Assembly (NCBI RefSeq): GCF_014698145.1
Contig: NZ_JACJSM010000003.1
Span: 186,001 to 250,000, forward strand
Direction: 5' to 3'
From: Oscillatoria sp. FACHB-1406
GTDB taxonomy: Bacteria; Cyanobacteriota; Cyanobacteriia; Cyanobacteriales; Spirulinaceae
DNA: 64,000 nt
This document shows positions 18,501 to 25,682 of this stretch, one piece after another. Every line of letters begins with the position of its first letter. The stretch's first letter is position 1. The position numbers and the translations under genes are program-made. The notes under the pieces are model-generated. The model was given only the letters and a program-made list of their open reading frames with translations, made no database searches and was not told the DNA's origin.

Positions 18501-18704
18501 TCATTGCGTATAAACCATTAAATCTCCCGGCTGACAATTCAATGCTTCGCAAAGGAGATTCAGCGTGTGTTCGTCTATTCGGGTGAGACGGCGACGGGTT
18601 TTTAGTTTGGAAATCGAAGTTGGGTGCATTCCCGTTCTTTTGGCTAATTCTTTATTGCTGATATTGCGTTCTGCCATCACTACAGCCAATCTCCAATCAA
18701 TCAC
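18501..18704 (-). CDS. Small XRE-family HTH regulator (YozG-like)
   Basis: The protein of about 67 residues begins with IDWRLAVVMAERNISNKELA and continues RTGMHPTSISKLKTRRRLTR, a compact XRE domain of the type found in small regulators that begin with W-RL-VVMAE. The start is taken as GTG at 18704-18702 because the domain begins there. The frame is open upstream to 18857, but that extension shows no domain and overlaps the palindrome at 18785-18806. It is the first gene of a two-gene unit with the HTH gene at 18281-18487. The palindrome 80 bp upstream is a candidate operator for one of the two proteins. Confidence 0.75.
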   Translation of the reverse strand: MIDWRLAVVMAERNISNKELAKRTGMHPTSISKLKTRRRLTRIDEHTLNLLCEALNCQPGDLMVYTQ

Positions 18705-18784
18705 TGCTAACGCCCGACTCCTCGCCCGTTCCTGCAAGGAAATGCTAGCACTCTGGGACTTTAACTCGAAGCAAAAATTGCCGC

Positions 18785-18806
18785 TACGACAAAATAAATT
18801 GTCGTA
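18785..18806. promoter_or_regulatory. Perfect palindrome upstream of the two HTH genes (candidate operator)
   Basis: TACGACAA (18785-18792) and TTGTCGTA (18799-18806) are perfect inverted 8-bp arms around a 6-bp A/T spacer. The site lies 81 bp upstream of the first HTH start. A TATAAG read on the minus strand (18831-18836) about 25 bp further upstream could be a -10 element. The site would then fall at the start of the transcript, where a bound autoregulator would block it. Confidence 0.5.
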
Positions 18807-19021
18807 TCGCTTGATTCTGAGGGAGGAATCTCTTATACTCTGCTCGTACAAACTCAAACGCGATCGCTCCTACGTCAGTCAAACTTGAGAGCGATCGCGC
18901 CGAATCTCTATTGCGATTGAAACTGAGGTTGGGGAGTGGAGTCCGCCGTTACCGTCGCCCGTGCAAGGAGAAGTGATGCGGATTTTGACGCGCTACTGCA
19001 TCGCGGAAGGGTAGGATAAAG

Positions 19022-19058
19022 AGCGATCGCGATCTTTAGAGTAGACGCGATCGCTTTT
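19022..19058. terminator. HIP1-based hairpin followed by TTTT
   Basis: AGCGATCGCG (19022-19031) and CGCGATCGCT (19046-19055) are perfect 10-bp arms, each containing the HIP1 octamer, and TTTT follows on the plus strand. It resembles a terminator, but the only plus-strand frame ahead of it (ending at a TAG near 19012) has no recognisable start or domain. It may belong to a relic gene. Confidence 0.4.
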
Positions 19059-19092
19059 AGTATTGACTTAAAACGACTCCATTCTCCCTTCA

Positions 19093-20904
19093 ATGTCCCC
19101 CAACCCCTCCTCTCCCCTCTCCCAACACACCGCAGACGTTCTCGTTGTCGGCGGCAGTACGGGAGGCACTGCTGCTGCCATCCAAGCTGCCCGTCGCGGC
19201 GCGCAAACCATCCTCGTTAGCGAGTTCCCCTGGTTGGGCGGAATGCTAACCTGTGCGGGCGTTTCTGCCCCCGACGGGAACGAACTCGCAGCCCTGCAAA
19301 CCGGACTTTGGGGCGCATACCTCCGAGAACTCCAGCAACGACAACCGGGAGGACTCGATCGCAGTTGGGTGAGTTTGTTTACTTACAATCCCCGCATCGG
19401 TGCAGAAATTTTTGCCGAATGGGTGGAAAGTCTCCCCAATCTTCAATGGATTCGCGGCGAAAGCCCCCGCGCCGTTCTCAAAGACGGCAAGCGCATCACC
19501 GGCGTTCGCTTTGACACCTGCGAAGTTCGCGCCAAGATTACCCTCGACGGAACCGAACTCGGCGATTTGCTGAGTTTAGCGGAAGTGCCGCATCGCTGGG
19601 GCTGGGAGTTGCAGGAAGAATTCGACGAACCCAGCGCCCCGCCTGCATTTAACGAATTAACTGCCCGCTATCCCGTACAAGCGCCAACATGGGTAGTTTT
19701 CTTGCAAGATTGCGGTAAAAGAGAGCGCGCGCCAGAAATTCCCGCCCCGCCGGGGTACAATCCCAAGTTATTTTCCGAGGCTTGGGAAGGGTACGGGAAA
19801 GAGAAATTTTTGAACTACGGGCGCATCAGCGGCGGCTTGTTGATGATGAATTGGCCAAAATTCGGCAACGATTACGGGGAAAAGTTAAACCGTTTAGTGG
19901 AGTCGGAAGCAGCGCGGCGAGAATTCCATCAGGAGGCGTTTTGGCATTCCCAAGGGTTTGTGCGCTTCGTGCAGCAGCACTGCGGGCGACAGTACGGTTT
20001 GGCGACGGGGGTATTCCCAGAGAGTCCGCGCTTGCTGGTGGCGGCGGAGGAAGCGTTACAGACGGCTTTTGCGCTGCATCCTTACTACCGAGAAAGTCGC
20101 CGCTTGCGAGGAAAAGTTACCGTAACCGAGGGCGATATTTTACCGATTCCGGGCGGTTGCGTTGCGCCGCTGCCGCGTAATGGGGCGGGGGAAGTTCGCA
20201 GCATTGCAGTAGGAAATTATGCTAACGATCATCATTATCCGGGGGTAAAGTTCCCGTTGCAGCCGAAATCGATGCGTTGGGGCGGACGCTGGACGGGAAC
20301 TCCGTTTAGCTTGCCCTACGATGCGCTGGTTCCGGCGGAAGTGGAAGGGTTGTTGGTTTGCGAGAAAAATATTTCGGTGTCGCATATTGCGAACGGCGCG
20401 ACGCGCTTGCAACCGACGGTGATGAATATCGGGCAGGCGGCGGGGATGGCGGCGGCGCTGTGCGTAGAGTTGGGCTGTTCGCCGCAGGGTTTGCCGGTGC
20501 GAGAGTTGCAGGCGGCGCTGCTCGAGGATGCGCTTGCTCCGGCGGCGGTGGTTCCGTTACTCAATTTACCACCCAACCATCCGGATTGGTGGAAGTGGCA
20601 GCGTTATTATTTGGACGAACCGGAGGCGTATCCGGCGGCGGGTTGCTGTGCGGTGGGGGATGAGTTTTCGAGTGAGGTGGAAGCGGGGGATTTTTATCGG
20701 GGGAGTTTTCGACAGTTGGAGGGTTCTGGTTATCGGATTCGGTTGTTGAATTCGAGGCAGGAGAAGAAGATTTGGTCGTTGATTTCGGTGCGTCCGGAGG
20801 TGAATGAGAAGTTAGCGAGGTGTCGGAATAATTCTGAAATTTCGGTTTGGGGGCGTTGCAATGAGTCGGGGGGGTGGTTGTTGGTGGAGAAGTTGAGTGA
20901 GTAG
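19093..20904 (+). CDS. FAD-dependent oxidoreductase (FAD_oxidored family)
   Basis: The 603-residue protein starts with a Rossmann FAD-binding motif, DVLVVGGSTGGTAAAIQAARRG (about residues 15-36), followed by LVSEFPWLGGMLT. A second conserved stretch near residue 435, ISVSHIANGATRLQPTVMNI followed by GQAAGMAAALC, is typical of the FAD-dependent oxidoreductase family PF12831. The last 90 residues are an extension of unknown role. The substrate is unknown and no pathway genes are adjacent. The start is ATG at 19093, with TTCTCCCTTCA before it and no strong ribosome binding site. The 3' end of the gene is unusually rich in GGG runs. Confidence 0.85.
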   Translation: MSPNPSSPLSQHTADVLVVGGSTGGTAAAIQAARRGAQTILVSEFPWLGGMLTCAGVSAPDGNELAALQTGLWGAYLRELQQRQPGGLDRSWVSLFTYNPRIGAEIFAEWVESLPNLQWIRGESPRAVLKDGKRITGVRFDTCEVRAKITLDGTELGDLLSLAEVPHRWGWELQEEFDEPSAPPAFNELTARYPVQAPTWVVFLQDCGKRERAPEIPAPPGYNPKLFSEAWEGYGKEKFLNYGRISGGLLMMNWPKFGNDYGEKLNRLVESEAARREFHQEAFWHSQGFVRFVQQHCGRQYGLATGVFPESPRLLVAAEEALQTAFALHPYYRESRRLRGKVTVTEGDILPIPGGCVAPLPRNGAGEVRSIAVGNYANDHHYPGVKFPLQPKSMRWGGRWTGTPFSLPYDALVPAEVEGLLVCEKNISVSHIANGATRLQPTVMNIGQAAGMAAALCVELGCSPQGLPVRELQAALLEDALAPAAVVPLLNLPPNHPDWWKWQRYYLDEPEAYPAAGCCAVGDEFSSEVEAGDFYRGSFRQLEGSGYRIRLLNSRQEKKIWSLISVRPEVNEKLARCRNNSEISVWGRCNESGGWLLVEKLSE

Positions 20905-21293
20905 GGACTGGGGGACTGGGAGAGGGGGAGAGGGGGAGAGGGGGAGACTGGGGAGCGGGATTTTGTTTGTGCTGCGATCGCGAGAAGATAGACTGTAGGG
21001 GTGGTATTGAGCTAATCGAGCCGATTGGATTTTTGGGTCGGATTGCCGGGAGAGTGGGGGTGTACAAATTGGCTCCCTATTTTTAGAGGCTAGAATCGAG
21101 GTGCTGTAAGCGTTTGAGGCACTTTTTACTTTTTTGAGTCTCCCGCGATCGCTAGGATGCTTATTCTGTAAGGGTTTTGGGCTTTATTGCTCCCCCCGCA
21201 ATTGACAAGCTGGAGTCTGAAATGGTACTTTGGGTAAAGTCTCCCGGAATCGAACCTCGAAAACTAAATACAGTAAGGGTTTCAGATGCAGCG
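20905..21293. other. Intergenic region and presumed CRISPR leader
   Basis: The first part, 20905-20956, is a G-rich low-complexity tract of GGGGGAGA-type units, the reverse sense of the C-rich tracts elsewhere. The stretch from about 21070 to 21293 precedes the first CRISPR repeat and is the likely leader and promoter region, though its A/T bias is modest. A TAAGGGTTT motif occurs twice, near 21168 and 21275, the second about 12 bp before repeat 1. No coding region is seen. Confidence 0.45.
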
Positions 21294-22194
21294 GTTGCAA
21301 CTTCAATTAATCCCTATCAGGGATTGAAACGGGAGATGCGGGTACAGGGCCGCATCTTCACTTTGAGGTTGCAACTTCAATTAATCCCTATCAGGGATTG
21401 AAACCTCTCCAATGATGCGATCGCATCTGCTGGCAGCGTTGCAACTTCAATTAATCCCTATCAGGGATTGAAACGACAAGGATGAGGAAGTAATTTTTAC
21501 TGATGCAGTTGCAACTTCAATTAATCCCTATCAGGGATTGAAACATCAACTGAAAAATCATTTACCTCTAAGCCAAGGGTTGCAACTTCAATTAATCCCT
21601 ATCAGGGATTGAAACTCAATTTCGCGATTGATGGGCTTCGCTTTGCCGATGTTGCAACTTCAATTAATCCCTATCAGGGATTGAAACTTGGCTCTCGAAC
21701 GCGAACGGGAGCAGATCGGCGCGGTTGCAACTTCAATTAATCCCTATCAGGGATTGAAACTCAGTTGACCACGGCAGAACGCGACGGCGACGATGTTGCA
21801 ACTTCAATTAATCCCTATCAGGGATTGAAACGCTTTTTTTGGCTTCGGTCTTGTGGTTCGCAGTATGTTGCAACTTCAATTAATCCCTATCAGGGATTGA
21901 AACGAAATCGCGATCGCAACACCTGCGGGGAGGCTTAAGTTGCAACTTCAATTAATCCCTATCAGGGATTGAAACATATACCAGAATACCGTTACTGCGA
22001 TCGCGAGCGAGTTGCAACTTCAATTAATCCCTATCAGGGATTGAAACAGGGGTATAAGTGGCGATATCTCCATCTTTCGTATATTGTTGCAACTTCAATT
22101 AATCCCTATCAGGGATTGAAACGCGGGGAAACCCTTTCCCACGCCCTTGGAAGCATCGTTGCAACTTCAATTAATCCCTATCAGGGATTGAAAC
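21294..22194 (+). CRISPR. CRISPR array: 13 repeats of 37 bp, 12 spacers
   Basis: Thirteen identical 37-bp repeats begin GTTGCAACTTCAATTAATCC and end AGGGATTGAAAC, with a short internal dyad (ATCCC-TATCA-GGGAT). Repeats start at 21294, 21368, 21438, 21508, 21579, 21651, 21724, 21795, 21867, 21939, 22011, 22086 and 22158. Spacers are 33-38 bp and all different. The GATTGAAAC end is typical of cyanobacterial type I and III arrays, and in such arrays the ATTGAAAC end forms the crRNA 5' handle, so transcription probably runs on the plus strand. No cas gene is present anywhere in the window. Repeat identity up to the last copy suggests recent or active maintenance. Confidence 0.98.
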
Positions 22195-22225
22195 ACCGAA
22201 AGAATGTTTCCTCCCCTGATGTGAT

Positions 22226-22302
22226 ATAGCGCTACTTGAAACGTGAATTTACGTTGCTAAATGTACCAAAATCTTGGCTGGTGGGCGCTGCCCACCCTAC
22301 TA
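22226..22302. repeat. Dispersed intergenic repeat, copy 3 of 3
   Basis: The segment begins ATATAGCGCTACTTGAAACG and ends in the perfect palindrome GGTGGGCGCTGCCCACC (22280-22296) plus CTAC. It starts about 30 bp after the last CRISPR repeat. It is the best-preserved of the three related segments (see 1669-1742 and 16598-16676). Confidence 0.6.
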
Positions 22303-22398
22303 GACCGGCAAGCTTAAAACTATCTAGGTTTCTTCATTTTTAATTTTTAATTTTTAATTGGTATTACCCTCCCTGATGTGGCAGTAAGGACAGTCGCT

Positions 22399-23241
22399 TT
22401 AAAACGGTAGCCCATCATCTTCAACTTTTTGCAATTGAACGGGAGGATTAAAGGGAATCGGTTGAACGCTCTCGCGTTGCTTATCGCTATTTTGTAAACT
22501 TTCCGTCCATTGTTTAGCCAAAGAAATGAAATCAGACGGCATCATGATTAAGGTTGTCGTATTATTTTCTGCGCCAATTTCAGTGAGCATTTGCAGCCGT
22601 CGCAATTCCAAAGCTACTGGATTTTCCATGATCTTTTGCGAAGCTTCGGAGAGTTTTAAAGATGCTTCTTGTTCGGCGGCGGCTTTGATGATACGAGCGC
22701 GTTTTTCGCGGACGGCTTCGGCTTCTTTTGCCATTGCGCGTTGCATGGCGATGGGAATTTCTACGTCTTTAATTTCGACGCGCTCGATGTCAATTCCCCA
22801 GGGTTCGGTAATTTCATCGACGATGGTTTGAACGGCATGGTTGACTTTATCGCGGTTTTGCAAAACTTCATCGAGAATATTTTGACCGACAACATTTCTT
22901 AATGTTGTCATGGCGGCTTGATAGACTGCCATTTGGTAGTTTTCGACGCGGTTGATGGCTTTGCCCGGATCGAGGATGCGATAGTAGAGGACGGCGTTGA
23001 CTTTAATGGTGACGCTATCGGCGGTAACGGCTTCTTGGGGTGCGACATCGACGGTTTTGGTGCGAATATCGACTTGCTCTTTGCGATCGACAAAGGGGAC
23101 AATCCAATAGAGTCCCGGCCCTTTTATATTACTGAAGCGTCCGAGACGATAGATTACGCCGCGTTGGTACTCGCGATCGAGTTTTAAACCGTTAAAGAGA
23201 ACGATCGCGGCTGCTAGAATGACGATAGAAACAGGATTCAT
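22399..23241 (-). CDS. Slipin / stomatin-like SPFH-domain membrane protein
   Basis: The 280-residue protein has an N-terminal membrane segment (VSIVILAAAIVLF, about residues 4-17). An SPFH/band-7 domain follows: REYQRGVIYRLGRFSNIKGP, DIRTKTVDVAPQEAVTADSV, and the helical part AMAKEAEAVREKRARIIKAA. It then has a conserved ALELRRLQMLTEIG segment and a proline-rich tail. Slipins form oligomers at the membrane and are linked to membrane microdomain organisation and protease regulation. They are often paired with an NfeD protein, but no NfeD gene is seen here. Family assignment is firm; the specific role is not known. Confidence 0.93.
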   Translation of the reverse strand: MNPVSIVILAAAIVLFNGLKLDREYQRGVIYRLGRFSNIKGPGLYWIVPFVDRKEQVDIRTKTVDVAPQEAVTADSVTIKVNAVLYYRILDPGKAINRVENYQMAVYQAAMTTLRNVVGQNILDEVLQNRDKVNHAVQTIVDEITEPWGIDIERVEIKDVEIPIAMQRAMAKEAEAVREKRARIIKAAAEQEASLKLSEASQKIMENPVALELRRLQMLTEIGAENNTTTLIMMPSDFISLAKQWTESLQNSDKQRESVQPIPFNPPVQLQKVEDDGLPF

Positions 23242-23636
23242 AGCTCGTTTTATAAGGAAAAAGTTTTATATCTCTACTCTAACTGTTTTCATTGGCTTCG
23301 AGCTTGGGGGCTGAAGCGGGTAGGAATTGAACGGCGCTTCTCGCCTAGTTTGTCTGGAATTTTAAAAATAATCTTAAATTGCGGAAATTAAGGGACAACT
23401 GCTGTAGCTCGCTTCAGTTATCCCTATTGAAGACGATCTTGCACAGAATCGACTCCCCTCTATTTTGGGTTAGGATTATGGTGCGTTACGCTTCGCTAAC
23501 ACACCCTACTTTTAGATTCTATGCAGTTTCGTATCGATCGGGGATGACATTCTAATTTTGCCCTGAAGATTGGAAAAAAGTGCTATCGGGGCAAGCTAGA
23601 GATAGTCACCTATACTGCAAAAGAACGCACAATTTT
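23242..23636. other. Intergenic region between the slipin and GHL10-like genes
   Basis: This divergent intergenic region should hold promoters for both neighbours. It contains one copy of the dispersed imperfect palindrome GGTGCGTTACGCTTCG-type at 23479-23510, which also occurs at 24861-24893, three times within 24978-25506, and at 45181-45213. No other structure or coding frame is visible. Confidence 0.5.
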
Positions 23637-24848
23637 ATGTCAGAGCCTAAAAAATCGTCTGGTGGATGTGGATGTAGTCGTATTCCGCTATCTCTAATCG
23701 TGCTTTTACTGGGCGGCGGCTATTGGCTATTTACCCAAAGAAATAGTTTTAATCTCGGACAGTTATTGCCGAGCGAAGTGAGAAATAATGTTCCTTTTTT
23801 GAATGCTCCGGCTACCGAAGTTTCTGCCATTCCTGGGCAAACAAATGCACCAGCGGGCGCTCCTTCTACTGCCGCTCCTGTTTCATTGCCGCGCCTTTCG
23901 CCGATTCCTCCTCAGTCTTCTCCTACGCCGGGAGCGGTAGCTTCAGCACAAACACCTTGGCAGAAAAAGGCGATTCGCGGGATTTATTTCAGTCGCTATC
24001 AAATTACGAATAATGCCAGCGAGGAGGCGATTCGAGAGAGCGTTCGCTACTATCGTTCTAAGGGATTTAATACGATTATTCACGGCGTTTTTGGCAATGC
24101 TTGTCCGATGTACAAAAGCGAGGTGATGCAGCAAACTTTTGGGATGGAAAGCTGTCCGAATGAGTTTGAGGAGGAATGGTTAAATTGGCTGATTGATGAG
24201 GCGCACAAGCAAGGAATGCAGGTGCAGGCTTATTTTGAGAAGGGGATTAAGATCGATAAAAATAGTCCGATTTTCGATCGCGCGATCGCGAAAAATTGGC
24301 TGGTTGCAGGAGTCGATCGCACGCATCCGGGGGTCGAACATTATGTTCTCGATGTCGGTATTCCGGAAGTTGCGACTTTTTACACCCAAATTTTAGCAGA
24401 ATTCGTCAAAAAATATCCCAAGGTAGATGGCGTGCAGTGGGACGACTATTTAGGGTACTATGCGGAGTTACCGGGAAAAGTCGATCGCACGGCAAGCTTA
24501 ACGCAGTTTGTCAAAGGCGCGATCGCGGCGATGAAACAAGCCAATCCTGCGGTAAAATTCAATCTTTGCCATCACAATCCCTACTGGGCGAAACGTTACT
24601 TTGCGGCAGATTGGGCAAATTGGGGAGTCGATCGCGCTTTTATTCAAGTTTACACGGAAGCAAATTTCCAAGATGAAATGAAGTATATCAAAACCATCGA
24701 TGGAATTGCGATTTCGGAGCGGCAATTAAACCGTTTGCCCGATTTAGCGAAGAATCCAGACATTAAAGGAATTTTGATTTTTCCGCTGTCGGGAAATCCG
24801 AAAGCGTTGGCGGCACAGGTTGACGATTTGATGCGCCAGCAGCAGTAA
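23637..24848 (+). CDS. GHL10-type putative glycoside hydrolase, membrane-anchored
   Basis: This 403-residue protein starts with a short cytoplasmic part containing GGCGC, then a membrane segment (IPLSLIVLLLGGGYWLF, about residues 15-32). A Pro/Ala/Ser-rich linker follows to about residue 110, then a TIM-barrel-like domain: KAIRGIYFSRYQITNNA, the GFNTIIHGVFG strand, MQVQAYFEKG and the acidic motif VDGVQWDDYLGYY. These features match the glycosyl hydrolase-like 10 family, whose members act on cell-wall or extracellular polysaccharides where tested. The ATG at 23637 is preferred over an upstream TTG in frame at 23580, because it puts the membrane helix at the usual distance. A strong ribosome binding site is not visible. 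Confidence 0.75.
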   Translation: MSEPKKSSGGCGCSRIPLSLIVLLLGGGYWLFTQRNSFNLGQLLPSEVRNNVPFLNAPATEVSAIPGQTNAPAGAPSTAAPVSLPRLSPIPPQSSPTPGAVASAQTPWQKKAIRGIYFSRYQITNNASEEAIRESVRYYRSKGFNTIIHGVFGNACPMYKSEVMQQTFGMESCPNEFEEEWLNWLIDEAHKQGMQVQAYFEKGIKIDKNSPIFDRAIAKNWLVAGVDRTHPGVEHYVLDVGIPEVATFYTQILAEFVKKYPKVDGVQWDDYLGYYAELPGKVDRTASLTQFVKGAIAAMKQANPAVKFNLCHHNPYWAKRYFAADWANWGVDRAFIQVYTEANFQDEMKYIKTIDGIAISERQLNRLPDLAKNPDIKGILIFPLSGNPKALAAQVDDLMRQQQ

Positions 24849-24860
24849 AACTGCTCGAAA

Positions 24861-24893
24861 GTAGGGTGCGTTAGCGAAGCGTAACGCACCATT
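24861..24893. repeat. Dispersed imperfect palindrome (GTAGGGTGCG...AACGCACC)
   Basis: The 33-bp segment starts GTAGGGTGCGTTAGC and ends GTAACGCACCATT, so GGTGCGTTA is paired with TAACGCACC. Copies lie at 23479-23510 (inverted), inside each unit of 24978-25506, and at 45181-45213. It lies 12 bp after the GHL10-like gene and could act as a bidirectional hairpin. Confidence 0.65.
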
Positions 24894-24977
24894 AAAACTT
24901 AATTCAAAATTGAACGGAGTCGATTCTGTGCAATGTCATATTCAATGGATATTGCCACGAATTTTGGATTTATTTAA

Positions 24978-25506
24978 AGTTAAGATAATGGTGCTTTATT
25001 TCAACACCAATTCTTATTAATTTAGCAGGATTCCCTAAGAGGGCATAACAGTGTTATGCCCCTACAGAGTGACGTTTGATTTTGAGGCATCCTCTCGCTC
25101 GAAGAGAGAAAGTAGGGTGTGTTAGCAAAGCGTAACGCACCATTAATCTATGGAGATGTTGCAAGTTAAGATAAGGGTGTTTTGTTTCAACACCAATTCT
25201 TATTAATTTAGCAGGATTCCCTAAGAGGGCATAACAGTGTTATGCCCCTACAGAGTGACGTTTGATTTTGAGGCAGCCTCTCGCTCGAAGAGAGAAAGTA
25301 GGGTGTGGAGCGCGAAGCGTAACGCACCATTAATCTATGGAGATGTTGCAAGTTAAGATAAGGGTGTTTTGTTTCAACACCAATTCTTATTGATTTGGCA
25401 GGATTCCTTAAGAGGGCATAACAGTGTTATGCCCCTACGGAGCGGCGTTTGATTTCGAGGCATCCTCGGAGGTGGTGCGTTACGAGGAGCGCTAACGCAC
25501 CCTACT
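24978..25506. repeat. Three tandem 186-bp intergenic repeat units
   Basis: Three consecutive units start with AGTTAAGATAA at 24978, 25164 and 25351, with periods of 186 and 187 bp. Each unit holds CAACACCAATTCTTATT, the hairpin GGGCATAACAGTGTTATGCCC, and at its end a copy of the GTAGGGTG palindrome. Units 1 and 2 are almost identical; unit 3 is more diverged and carries the palindrome in the other orientation. The core is distantly like the element at 9315-9420. No gene is encoded. The following sequence to 25682 shows no other structure and should contain the mfd promoter. Confidence 0.85.
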
Positions 25507-25682
25507 TTTTGGGGGCGGCATTCTGCAAATTTTGGGATTACATATTAAAGGAAAAAAATCATTATTTAGAGAGAAGCTAAGAAATGAGTTTTGGGTGGAA
25601 AGGTCAAACCCCTAGAAACGAGTTTAAGTTAGATGGGTTAGAGTATAGAAACGCATATCTTTCGCGGCACTGAACTGCAACA

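Noticed and set aside
20561-21067. A 168-codon minus-strand frame rich in Pro and Ser at the end of the FAD oxidoreductase gene
   Set aside because: It comes from the G-rich 3' end and the low-complexity tract after the gene.
21177-22229. Two plus-strand frames (21177-21401 and 21969-22229) rich in NPYQGLK
   Set aside because: They are translations through CRISPR repeats; the repeated peptide comes from the repeat sequence.
19093-23241. A cas gene near the CRISPR array
   Set aside because: The FAD oxidoreductase and slipin genes flanking the array have clear non-Cas families.
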